Below are positions 1 to 10,449 of a stretch of 64,000 bases of DNA, piece by piece. Every line of letters starts with the position of its first letter. Positions within the stretch are counted from its first letter, which is position 1. The stretch is from Ricinus communis (taxonomy: Eukaryota; Streptophyta; Magnoliopsida; Malpighiales; Euphorbiaceae). The translations under genes and the position numbers were made by a program. Under the pieces are notes generated by a model. That model worked only from the letters and a program-made list of their open reading frames with translations. It searched no databases and was not told the origin of the DNA. The stretch is taken from assembly GCF_019578655.1 (NCBI RefSeq), contig NC_063261.1, positions 19,706,216-19,770,215 of the forward strand, in the 5' to 3' direction.

Positions 1-395
1 GCTGGCTCTCTTATTTTACTTCTTTCATCAAGTCAATGAAGAAGATAACAAAGATACAAATAAATACAAGAACACTATGCTGGAAAATAGAATCCTCAAA
101 GCATATGCTTAGAATATATATAGGAAAATGGTGCTCACATTCTCTCTGCATCCAATAATTTATAAGTATGAGACTCTTAGCTTTGTAAAAAATTAAGGAT
201 GAATGACCTTAACTTATATAATTAAATGTAGAATTCAAGCTTAAATTATTCCGATCTAATAAGGTTTTTAGCGTTACGCTAACGCTTATTATCTAAAAAC
301 ACATCCATAAGGTCAAAATTTTACCTAACCTTATCAGGCATCAATATTAATTAGAGCAAGCAAGAAAGAAAGAAAGAAGAGAAGAGAAGACAAGT
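1..395. other. Upstream region of first F-box gene
   Basis: No coding stretch is visible. The last 35 bases before the start codon are a purine-rich AAGAAAG/AAGAG run that looks like a 5' leader. A direct promoter element could not be assigned with confidence. Confidence 0.5.
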
Positions 396-1598
396 ATGTC
401 TATGACAAGCCATATTGATCAAGAAATCTTGACAGAGATTTTGAAAAGATTACCAGCAAAATTGCTTGTACAGTTCAGGTGTGTGTCCAAATCATGGTAC
501 TCTTTAATCACCAATCCAACTTTCATTTCCATACACACTAAATACATTCTTGAGAACAGCACAAACTCTAGTGCTGCTGCTACTGTTACTACTACTGCCA
601 CTACTAAATTGCTACTTAGGCACTATTCTTCGATTAACAAGAAGGAGATATACACAATACATGGAAGCTCACTTGGTCAGTACTATCAAGAATTTGTTTT
701 CCCATTTAAGAGCTACTCGCAGTACTTTGAAATTGTTGGTTCTTGTAATGGTGTTCTTTGTCTTTCAGATACTTATCGTGTCAATTCTCACACCATTATT
801 TTATGGAATCCAACAATCAGAAAATCAGTGATCCTGCCATTACCCTGCATAAATTTTGATCAAATATATATGTTTGTTCTTGGGTTTGGATTCGATCCAA
901 AGAGCAGTGAGTACAAAGTGGTCAGAGTTGTGTACCGTATGAGAGAAAATGGCTGTAAAGTAGATATTAGACCTCAGGTTGAAGTGTATGAGCTAGGCAT
1001 GAATGCTTGGAGAAGCATTATTGTAAGTGCTGCTCCTCAGTATGTGATATCTGAACTATCACTACAGGTTTTTCTGAATGGTGCTGTGCATTGGATTGGG
1101 TATAATCCAAGGCATGAAGGCAGTGATTTTCGCGATTTGAGCATGGTTTTGTTCGACATGGACAAAGAAGTGTTTGATGAAATGAAGCTGCCAGATAGTG
1201 TATGCGGTTTGTCTGTGCTAGATTTGTCAGTTGTTGCTTCTGGCAAAGTGCTTTCTTTAGTACAATATAATCGTCATACGCGCAGCCAATGGATACAATA
1301 TGGGAGCTGCTCCTTTTGGGTGATGAAAGAATATGGTAAGGTTGAATCTTGGAGTAAGCAATTCACTATTGATTTACAAGGTGGAGTGCGGAAGTCATTA
1401 GGCCTTGGGAATAACGGTCAAATGCTACTTGTAGCGAGCAATGGAGAATTGGTATCATATGATAGCCAAAATCAGGAAACTAGTCATCTTGGGATCCAAG
1501 GCATCGCCAACTCCTTTCATTTGGAGGCTTACATTGAAACTCTGGAATTGCTGAACCTTGACAAACAGAAAAATGACAAGAAGCCACTGAGTTGGTAG
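396..1598 (+). CDS. F-box protein with F-box-associated domain (CPR1/CPR30-like), copy 1
   Basis: Single-exon gene of 400 residues. Residues 5-50 form an F-box (I-D-Q-E-I-L-T-E-I-L-K-R-L-P followed by V-S-K-S-W), the part that binds SKP1 in SCF ubiquitin ligases. The rest matches the type-1 F-box-associated (FBA) layout, with F-E-I-V-G-S-C-N-G-V-L-C-L near residue 111 and L-W-N-P-T near residue 136, then G-F-G-F-D and a Y-K-V-V-R strand. The FBA domain is expected to choose the target; which protein that is cannot be read here. A Ser/Ala/Thr-rich insert lies at residues 55-70. The ATG chosen is the first in frame; a second Met two codons later would serve as well. It has a similar intronless neighbour 1 kb downstream in the same direction, so the two are probably tandem duplicates. 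Confidence 0.9.
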   Translation: MSMTSHIDQEILTEILKRLPAKLLVQFRCVSKSWYSLITNPTFISIHTKYILENSTNSSAAATVTTTATTKLLLRHYSSINKKEIYTIHGSSLGQYYQEFVFPFKSYSQYFEIVGSCNGVLCLSDTYRVNSHTIILWNPTIRKSVILPLPCINFDQIYMFVLGFGFDPKSSEYKVVRVVYRMRENGCKVDIRPQVEVYELGMNAWRSIIVSAAPQYVISELSLQVFLNGAVHWIGYNPRHEGSDFRDLSMVLFDMDKEVFDEMKLPDSVCGLSVLDLSVVASGKVLSLVQYNRHTRSQWIQYGSCSFWVMKEYGKVESWSKQFTIDLQGGVRKSLGLGNNGQMLLVASNGELVSYDSQNQETSHLGIQGIANSFHLEAYIETLELLNLDKQKNDKKPLSW

Positions 1599-2640
1599 CT
1601 CAGCAGCTAAGTGCCTTTCAGAATGCAGCATGTGTGGTGTTTTTCTTTTTGGTGTGCTTCAACCTTGGCAATATAAACTCTTTATCTAATGTTGCTAACA
1701 AGAAAGCTCCACCATTCCACCCTGTGTCCATATCCTAAAAATGGTATTGAATATATCATTATTATGTAATAAGTAGCCCCCATATGCAATAGATTTTATA
1801 TGGTTCCTCATTGGTATTCTATGTTGCCTTGTCTCATGGATGTGATGCTTGCTGATTTGCCTCATAATTTTGGTGAAGTTAAGGAGGGAGAATGTATACA
1901 GCAGACTTATAAATTCTTTGCTGGATTCTCCATACACGTTCAGGACAAGCATTCCATTACAGCTTCAATTCCCTAGAAAATCCTATTGTTCTCGGACAGT
2001 TTTCTTACCTCTTCTGGTAGTATTTTAATAGCCTAAATAAATCTTTTCTTTATCTTCAAACAAATTGATCCAACATGAAAAGAAAGTATTAAAATAAAGA
2101 ATCCCTCATCCATCATGTATAAAGTATGATGTGTGCTTGAAGTTAGTACATGAATAGTTCTTGATCTTAGCATCAAATTCTTTATGTTACACATGTTACA
2201 AGATGCTCTCTGTGTTTTATTCTTTTTCCTCTTGAATTCAGGTTTTTCCTTTCGAAGTTCACCAATTATCAGAATTATATCTGAATTATTTTTCAGTTAA
2301 CGGCATGTTTGAAATACTAATTAAGCTTCTCTCAAGAGGAAAAGAAAACTAATTAAGCCAAGGAAAATGAAACAAAATTGACCTTTTCCAATACAATTGT
2401 GAGACAGTTGCCAAATTTGACCAAATGCACTTGATTAAACACATTTCTTTTCTTTATTACACCAATAAGCTTCAAAGATTCTTCTCTTTATTTAGGTTGA
2501 AGACTTCTCTTCTTACTTAGGTACAAATTCTACCTCAATCAAGAATTTCACATACTTAAAAAAGATGCTCTTCAAAGGGTAGCATATGAGTATTCATATT
2601 CTTCAAACTCAGCAAGGATACTTAGGGAAGGGCCAAAAGA
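1599..2640. other. Spacer between the two F-box genes
   Basis: Contains the 3' untranslated region of copy 1 and the promoter of copy 2. No reading frame with family resemblance was seen on either strand. Confidence 0.5.
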
Positions 2641-3780
2641 ATGTTAGATCATATACCTAAAGAAGTCTTGATAAAGATTTTCTTAAGATTGCCTGTGAAA
2701 CAACTCCTGAGATGCAGGTGCATATGCAAAACATGGTACTCTCTAATCTCCAATCATAACTTCATTTCTACGCATTCCAGGTACACCATTGATAGCAACA
2801 ACAATAATTACCTAATCTTGAGGCATTACTCTAGATCTAACAAGAAAGAAAGATTCGCTCTACATTTTGATGATGATGATATGTTTAGTGAGTATCAAGA
2901 ACTTGATTTTCCATTAGAAAGCAGTTGGGATTATTTTGAGATTGTTGGTTCTTGTAATGGAATTATATGTTTGACTGATAATCATTCCCATATACTGAAG
3001 AGAATAGTTCTTTGGAATCCTTCAATAGGATTATCTGTAACTCTTCCTCTTCAGCGGATTAGCTATAAAGTTTCTAATGTTGTTCTTGGGTTCGGATTCG
3101 ATTCCAGGACTAATGACTACAAGGTGATCAGAATTGTGTACTATTCTACTAATGATGATTCTTTGATGGTTCCACCAGAAGTTGAGATTTTTGAGCTAAG
3201 TAGAGGAACATGGAGAATCAATAATTCTGCATCTGTTCCTGCTTATGATGTTTCCAAATACTCGTCGCAGATTGTACTGGAAGGAGCTATTCATTGGGTG
3301 GGATATTACAGTCCAAGAGAGCTGACAATAGCAGTTTATGTTGTGCATGATGAGGAGTTTAAGGAATTCAGAATGCCGGATGAAATATCTGGCACAGCCC
3401 TGCAACATTTATCGGTCATGTTATGCTGTCAACTGCTCTCAATCATACAGTACAAGAAAAGGGGAAGTCGTCTCTGTTATGAAAGCTGTTGTATTTGGGT
3501 GATGAATGAATATGGTGTCCATGATTCTTGGACTAAACTGTTCAATGTTGTTGTCACAGGAGGTATAGGGAAAGTATTAGGCCTGAGAAACAATGTTGAA
3601 GTTCTGTTAGTAGGGGGACAGGGAGAGTTGATCTCATATGATCCTTGGTATCAAAGAAGTAAGAGTTTAGGAATTTCTGGTGAATCCTGCTCTTTCTATG
3701 CAGGTATATACATGGAGAGTTTAGTCCTATTGAAGGGTAGAAAAGGGTCAATTTCCAGGTATGTCACTGTTCAGGGATAG
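2641..3780 (+). CDS. F-box protein with F-box-associated domain (CPR1/CPR30-like), copy 2
   Basis: Single-exon gene of 379 residues. The F-box occupies residues 1-45 (I-P-K-E-V-L-I-K-I-F-L-R-L-P, then C-K-T-W-Y). The FBA region shows F-E-I-V-G-S-C-N-G-I-I-C-L near residue 99, L-W-N-P-S near residue 124, G-F-G-F-D, and Y-K-V-I-R. Motif order and spacing match the upstream gene, but the sequences have clearly drifted, most of all around residues 50-85, where this copy is Asn- and Asp-rich instead of Ala/Thr-rich. Expected role: substrate receptor of an SCF E3 ligase. Members of this family in Arabidopsis (CPR1/CPR30) act on immune receptors, but this paralogue's target is unknown. Confidence 0.9.
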   Translation: MLDHIPKEVLIKIFLRLPVKQLLRCRCICKTWYSLISNHNFISTHSRYTIDSNNNNYLILRHYSRSNKKERFALHFDDDDMFSEYQELDFPLESSWDYFEIVGSCNGIICLTDNHSHILKRIVLWNPSIGLSVTLPLQRISYKVSNVVLGFGFDSRTNDYKVIRIVYYSTNDDSLMVPPEVEIFELSRGTWRINNSASVPAYDVSKYSSQIVLEGAIHWVGYYSPRELTIAVYVVHDEEFKEFRMPDEISGTALQHLSVMLCCQLLSIIQYKKRGSRLCYESCCIWVMNEYGVHDSWTKLFNVVVTGGIGKVLGLRNNVEVLLVGGQGELISYDPWYQRSKSLGISGESCSFYAGIYMESLVLLKGRKGSISRYVTVQG

Positions 3781-5336
3781 TGCATCTGCTTTGAATAAAG
3801 AAAGAGTGGTGCTGAGGAGAATAACAGAAGTGCAAAATAACATGGAAAAGACAGGCTAACATACATAATTGTACAGAAATTTCTTGCTCAATGTTCATCA
3901 TTTTTTTAATATGGTTTGTCTTGAATCAGTATCCAAATGTATGTTTAATTCATTTCAATGTCTGGCTATGAAGATCAATGTCAATTTTCTTATAGTAAAT
4001 GGTAACAATATCATTAAAATGTTCTTTTTTTTTCTCTTTTATGGTGATTGCTTTATCTATGTTGTTTTTGCTTCTTATGAATTACCCTTTTCTACTTTGT
4101 GGTGTTGTTTTTTTTTTTTTTTTTCTTTGGGTAATTGGCATCCTCCACTACACAAGACCACTCAAGTAAATTGGCTCAAGGGCTTAAAGCCAGTTTGGTA
4201 TTGTTGTATGACATTCTAATTTGGAAAATTTAAATTTAATTTTTCTAAAAAATGTTACTGTCTTTTCTGAAATATATTTCTAAAACAATTATGGTTTAAT
4301 CATCTTAAAGTTGAATTTCGAAAAATATATATATAGAAAAGAAAAGATAAAGAAAATTAAGAAAAAAAAAGAAGACAAAAACAGGTAGGAAAAAAGTTAT
4401 ATTCTAACTTTCCTGAATCTTATCATATCAGAAGAATTATATAATACACACAAAGCTTACACTAATATTAATATAAGGATAAGTTGATATTTAATTTTAA
4501 CTAAATAATGTAATAATTTAACATAATAAAAAAATGTCAAAATTCTAATTATTAAAAATAAAAGATACACTAATATAATGTTAACAAAATTCTAAAATGT
4601 TAAAATAACTAACCCACTAAGAATATAAAGGGTTAGTTAAAATAATTAACCTGAAAAGATGATGTCAAGAATAGCTCTTAGCATATTTGACCTTCAACCT
4701 GTTTTTTTGAACTGCAGTCATGTTCTTTAAGATGATCTCCATGGACAAACAAAAATGTTTTTAGAAGGTCGGTTTTGTCCCTATGCACTCACATTTTACA
4801 GTATAGTACGGTAGTTGATTTTGCACCTGTGTGTTCACATGAACATACAATAATATATATATATATATATATCTAATCCTCCTCCTCCTTATTATTACCA
4901 TATGATGTGATGTCCTTTTCATTTTTTCATTTTCACTTTGTTAGCAATAAAAATGACAGTAAGTACTGCTATAAAGACATAATAATAACTGCAAAGGCAA
5001 CTAGCCGTTTACTCAAAATGGCATTGGTAATTGGTCAAGCCTAGAAAATATACAGGTGTAAAACATGCTAAAAGGTCATCCCAGGCAAAAACCCAGTTGT
5101 GTATTCTCTCTACCAAAAGCAAGTTAAAAGAAAAAAAGAAAGAAAAAAGATTCTTCCTTTCCTTTCTAACTTTTCTTACCTTACCTAATCTAAACCATAA
5201 AAGATGACAACCCTTTTCACCTACACTTCTTTTTTCCTTGTCTTTCTTTTTGTTTTTTTGAACCCTCTTTTACCCTTTTGTTCGCTAGCTATCAAAATGT
5301 GTTACTTTTAGGTAACATTGAACTGCTAAATTGCAT
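3781..5336. other. Spacer, AT-rich, with a (AT)n run
   Basis: No supported gene. Contains a poly-T run near 4110-4125, an AT-rich stretch at 4200-4640 and an (AT)n microsatellite at about 4852-4872. The end near 5337 is the 3' side of the minus-strand bHLH gene. Confidence 0.6.
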
Positions 5337-7301
5337 TCACTGCTTTGTTGATGATGAGGATGATGAGAAATTGTTGACCATGGCTGGCGACCAGTAATCA
5401 GCACCATTGCTGCTTGCCACGTGTGCTGTGCATTCCACTGGGACCAGACACAATCCCCTGCTCCTCAAGTCCTTTCTTGGTTCTTCCCCATTTTCTTCAA
5501 CCTCCTATAAATTATTCACCACAGTAAGGAAATCAACAAAAGGAAACGACCCATTTCACTAACACAGTACATCACAAGGCCATTCTCACTATGGTCAAAT
5601 TTGCAGTTAAAGAACAGTCAAGAACTCAATATGATATGCTGATATATAAAAGTAAACTCTCTCTAATATTGGCAGCCCCAGGGCACGAAAGCCCCCGGTC
5701 AGAAAACTACTGCCTGATGGTCCATATTGAACTCAAGACCTTCTACAATTTTCATAGACCTTCTACAATTTTAATAAGTTAAAATATCGACCAGGATATT
5801 AGGCCACTCGTTGATTGGCTGGAGTAGTCTATTTAAAACTATAAGATTAGAATTCAAATTCTAGTCTCGAATTACTAATGTGTGAGTAAAAATACTGAAG
5901 TGATCTATCTTAAAGGATTAAGAAATCAAGTTCTTAAACCAAGTAATGTGAGATTGGAAGTCAAGTTCTAGTTGGAGTTGAGTGAAAAAGTACACATATT
6001 TTGGGACCCAGAAGGGTCTGCTGGACCCAAGTGCTGATGTGGATCCACATGATCATTTTTTCATAAGAGTAAAGATATTACCAGAAAAAGGACAGAGATG
6101 AAGTGGGGTCAAGTACTCACAGGTTGGTGTTGCAGGTAGGGAGAGCACAGCACCTGAACCTGGTCGTGAAGGAACCTGATATATCCCATCGCTTCATGTA
6201 GCACTGATGCTGTATCAGTCTGCAATATTTCAATTCCCAAATTTCCTTATTAATTATTCATCAATTATTTTCACCAGCAGAAAAGGTCCAAGCTCTATTC
6301 AACCCATTAATCATTATCTTATATATATTTTTATGATGATTAAGCTAGCTTTACTGAGAGCTAATTAGTATAATCTTGCTCAATTAAGAAATAATTAAAG
6401 AATATGTAATTCGGGCACCTTGCCAAAGGGTGATACAAGTTGCTGCAATGCATTGATTCTTTCTCCCAGTTTCTCTTTCCTTATCTGTCATTACAAAGAC
6501 ATTGAAAACTAAAAATTAATAAGGAAGGACTGGAGAGATATCAAAATCCAAAAACATGCAATTTAAATACTTATGTGTGAAGCATGTAATAAAAGTGACA
6601 TGCATATCTTAAAAATTGCAAAGTTCAAACCTTTGGTTGGCCAGTGGATGTGGGATTCTCCATTTTGGTCTTTTTACTAGTTCTCTGAGTTTTGGCTATG
6701 GGGTTAGTACTGCACTGCGCTGTTCCTTGGCCTGAACCATTTCTTTTTCTCTACAAAGAGTTAAAAAATGAATTATAGAACTATATTCAACATGAAACCC
6801 CAAAACATTACAAAAAATAAGAACTCAGAAGGAAAAAAAAAAAAAAAGAAAGCTAGCTTTTCTTTTTTGTGCAATAATTAAAACCCTCACATTAGATTTG
6901 GAGGCAGTATTGATATTGACATTGACACTATTGTTACTGTTGTTGTTGGCAGAAGAAGCAGAAGAAGAGTCACTGCACGTGACCCCAGATTTCTGAGGTG
7001 TAAGCAACACAACATTATTACCATCATCAACTTCGTTCTTTTGACGATGATGATGATGATGATGAAGATATGGATTATCATAACCCCCAAAAGAAAGCAT
7101 TTTAGGAAGCTTGATGGAAGAAGAGTAGGGATGATGAAAAGAAAGGCTTGGGCCCATATCGTTAAGACCCACAATATCATTATCATCATCAGAAAATAAC
7201 AACTGAGAGAAACTACTAGTACTAGTTGTAGTAGTAGCAGCAGTAGCAGTAGTAGCTGTGTCCACTGCTCCAAAATGGTCCCCCTCTTCGCTATCCGCCA
7301 T
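5337..7301 (-). CDS. Atypical bHLH transcription factor (bHLH68/112/123/133-like)
   Basis: Five exons on the minus strand: 6891-7301, 6631-6750, 6419-6484, 6121-6219 and 5337-5504, all joined in phase 0, giving 287 residues. The N-terminal exon is Thr/Ser/Asn-rich with a run of six His and acidic patches. The helix-loop-helix is split by introns: [21 protein letters not shown] in exon 3, then [17 protein letters not shown] in exon 4. The last exon carries the family's C-terminal signature, [12 protein letters not shown] and A-D-Y-W-S-P-A-M. The basic region lacks the usual His-Glu-Arg triad, as in the whole subgroup, so binding to a classic E-box is doubtful. Start: ATG at 7301 (M-A-D-S-E-E-G). 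Upstream leader is rich in GGT and GA repeats. Exact paralogue within the subgroup is not certain. Confidence 0.9.
5737..5775. repeat. Short tandem duplication in bHLH intron 4
   Basis: The 16-mer gaccttctacaatttt occurs twice, 19 bases apart, in the 616-base last intron of the bHLH gene. Confidence 0.7.
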
Positions 7302-7440
7302 AATAACATACAAAAAAAGCTAAAAACACAATCTTTTATGTTTCTTTAAGTGGGTTTGCAGTGGCAGAGGAGGAGGTGGTGGTGGTGGTGGCGGTGGTGA
7401 GCAAGACAGAGAGAGAGAGAGAGAGAAGAAGAGATGTAGT
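7302..7440 (-). repeat. bHLH 5' leader with GGT and GA microsatellites
   Basis: Directly upstream of the bHLH start codon. It holds a (GGT/GGA)n run around 7367-7399 and a (GA)n run around 7409-7426. On the coding strand these read as CCA and CT repeats, typical of pyrimidine-rich plant 5' leaders. Confidence 0.6.
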
Positions 7441-9359
7441 TCTGGAGTAATTTCCAAGAGAGGGGCTTTGGATAATGGAATGATTTTGTTTCAGTCAGTC
7501 AAAGCCACCAGCCCAAGAAAACCGTGGTTGAGTCATCCAAAGCATTTTGGTTGGTTGGTTGGTTTTTTTTTTTTTCAGTTTAGTTTGTTTTGCTTAAAAA
7601 AGATTTTCTGAGTTTTTTTGTTTTTGCTTTCCTTTCTTTGGTATTTTTGTTGAGAAACCAGACTGGTCTATCTAGTCAGTACAGCAGCCGTCGTCGCCGC
7701 CGCCACCGCCGGCTAAGAAAGAAAGGAAGAAAGAATATGTGAAATGAAATGGGAGTGAGAAAGGACTCGGACTTGAAGTTTTGTTTGTCATAAGGAACTG
7801 AAGACACAGTTGTTATATACGAGAAAATATTTCTTCATTCATGAGATGATAAATTAGTTATATGCCAAGTGTTTGTTGTCTTCTATGACTATTTTGTTAG
7901 TTATTTTTATTTTATAATTAAATATTCTTTTTATATTAAGAATAGTTTCTTTTAATCAGTTGTATATTATAATTATTAGTTTAATAAGTAAATTATATTT
8001 AATTAATCTTTATATTTTATATTTTGGTATTAATCTTTATATAAAATATAATAAAAATATTTTGACTTTAAATTTTAGATTTGAGTTTTCACCTTGTATT
8101 AGGTAATTTATCACTTTAATGACAAATATAAATAGTAGATGATTATTCTTTTATATAAATATATGGTAATATTAGATTTTTTTATAAATTAAAAAATTAA
8201 AACTTACTCTAATTGATTTATTTAAGGAAGAAAGTTAGGTCATACAGATAAGAAAGTACAAATATTTTGCACTTGATATGAAAAGGACAAGAGGAAGATT
8301 TATGAGGTCAATTAAAATTTTTATTTAAAATATATATCACAATTAATAAAATAATATATATATATATATATATATACTAATTTTTATATTTTAATATTAT
8401 ATAACTGATATACATATATTAAAATTTATAATTAATAAATTTATATTAATTTATTTTATAGATAAAAATATATATTAGATATCAGTAAATAATTTTTATC
8501 TAATAATAGTTAGAGTGAATAAGTGACTAATACAAATACATATAAAACTAGTATGAGCAGTGGGTAAAAGTAACTAAAAAGAAAAAAAAAAAGAGGAAAT
8601 AACCAATGCACGTAAGGTAAAAAGAAAATTAGCACAGTAAAAGTGAAATGAAAAATTAACAGTTTGTTTAAAGGATAATTATTATTATTTATTCTAACTT
8701 TTATCTAATATATTGATTCCTTTTTAGGTCATTTTATTATATTAAATTTTTACTAAAAAATTGTGATTTAATTTTCAAGTTTATTAAATATTAAATTCGT
8801 TTAAAATTAATTTTTTATTAAATATAAAAAATTATCATTAATTGAATTTGAGATTCTAAATTGAAATTGAGATATTTAAAATTAAAAAAGAAAATCTAAA
8901 TATTAAAACATAAAAACATCATCGTAAAAGAAAGAACAATGAGGTGAGCTAAGCTGCTGCAGTCAAACCCATGCAGCAGACAGCAAGTGGAGAAGAATCA
9001 TAAAAGACTTAAAGTTACAGTTACTAGGACTGGAAATCTTAGCTGGCATAACAAGAAAGAAGAGACACATGTTTGCCACGTGGCTTTGTAGTTTCTAACG
9101 AAGAAAGACACGTGGACAAAGAGTTACTAGAGGAAGACGAAGAGGTTTCCCTTCCGACATTTGCTTCGTTTGTTTTCATGGGACTTTCGACACACCTCGT
9201 TGGTCGCTTTGGTTCCGTTTTCACTTTGTTCCATGTTTCAAATATTAGTCTTCTGTTCCTCTATTATTACGGATTTGCCATTCTTTTGGATATTAATTAT
9301 TCCACTGTCAATTTCTATGGCTTAATTCTTTTCTGAAAAGATTAATCTTCATCGTGCAT
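7441..9359. other. Spacer upstream of the bHLH gene
   Basis: No gene supported. There is a CCG/GCC-rich patch at about 7688-7712, then more than 1 kb of very AT-rich DNA with an (AT)n run near 8353-8375. The stretch 9061-9330 is less AT-rich and is open in one frame, but without an ATG or any family resemblance. Confidence 0.5.
9077..9114. promoter_or_regulatory. Pair of G-boxes (CACGTG)
   Basis: Two perfect palindromic CACGTG cores at 9077-9082 and 9109-9114, 32 bases apart, in contexts GCCACGTGGC and ACACGTGG. These are the consensus for bZIP (ABRE-type) and bHLH binding. They sit about 1.8 kb upstream of the bHLH start, so the link to that gene is only a possibility. Confidence 0.45.
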
Positions 9360-9774
9360 AGGAATATAAAATGAGCCGAGTTAACTCGTTGACTCGAATC
9401 TTAAAAATCGAATTGTAGAATTAAATTATATTAAAATATTTTTCAAGTCAAGATTTGAGTCAATGAGTAAACTCGGCTCACTCAAATAATTTATTAAGTG
9501 AGTTTAGATTTTTCAATTTAAAAAATTGGCAAATTCATAAATATTTATTATTAAAATTACTAAGCTACATAAATTTATAATTTCAAATTTACTAAAATTT
9601 AATAAAAAATTATTTTAAACTATTGAGTTAAGCTTGAGTTTTTTTTTATAAATATTTTGTTGAATTAAATAAAATAAAATTTAATTTATATATCGAATTT
9701 TAAATTTCAAATTTTACAAACAGGTTAAACTCGAGTTTGACGCTGTTATAACTCGACTGGGCTCAATTATACCT
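9360..9774. mobile_element. MITE-like element with imperfect terminal inverted repeats
   Basis: The left end reads AGGAATATAAAATGAGCC and the right end, reverse-complemented, reads AGGTATAATTGAGCC. The GAGCC(A/G)AGT and CTCGAGTT words recur through it, and the interior is AT-rich and non-coding. A related GAGCC-rich repeat lies near 33.2-33.5 kb. No clear target-site duplication was found. Confidence 0.55.
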
Positions 9775-10031
9775 CTAATCATACACTATAAACCTCGGGT
9801 ACCTCACTTTGTTAAAGAAAAATTCACATTTCAAAAGTTTATACAGTATTTGGGTTTCCAATTTAGAACCCTAAAATGATATTTTTGCCCAATTCATGAT
9901 GGAAAATGAAAATGACGTCGGATTATGTTCCAACCTCAGTCAATTGCAATGCCAGTGAAATTCTCTATATATAAAACCCCCCACAACAACTATGGTGTAA
10001 AGCCTGCTAAAGGCGACCCTATTCTTAAAAG
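9775..10031. other. Short spacer between two inverted-repeat elements
   Basis: No gene seen. Confidence 0.4.
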
Positions 10032-10449
10032 GCTTAATTACTAATTAAATTTTAAATTTTATATATTTTAATAATTTTATTTATTTATTTTAAAATTTAA
10101 AATTTTATATATTTTAATAATTTTATTTATTTATTTTAAAATTTTAGAATAAATATTATATTTTTAATTTATTTTTAGATTCTGCTTACTAACATAAAAT
10201 TTATAAAATTATTATATTTAGATGTAAAATATGTGAAAGAATGCACGTACATGAAAAGAGTATTATTAAGTTTAGGATAAACTATTCTTACTAATTCATA
10301 ATTAATATTCTCACAATTAACTTTTTATATCATTTTTTTCAGTGTGAAATTTCAAAAATTATTATCGAAAAATATTTTTAAAAATAAATTAAATGAATAT
10401 TTATTTTAAAATTTTGAAATAATTAGATAAAATTATTAAATATTAACAG
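10032..10449. mobile_element. Foldback/MITE-like element with long AT-rich inverted arms
   Basis: The left arm at about 10110-10179 and the reverse complement of 10372-10446 share an almost collinear run (AATAATTTTAT, then AAAATTTTA, AATAAATATT, TTTAATTTATTTTTA). The left arm also holds a tandem duplication of about 45 bases (about 10048-10141). No coding capacity. Confidence 0.5.

Noticed and set aside
6887..7309. Second long open frame on the minus strand over the bHLH first exon
   Set aside because: It is a frame-shifted shadow of the Ser/Thr/Asn-codon-rich exon; composition is Leu/Ile runs only and it does not continue into the splice plan.
9073..9336. Open frame of 87 codons on the plus strand
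   Set aside because: Begins without ATG and shows no family resemblance; better seen as part of a regulatory island.
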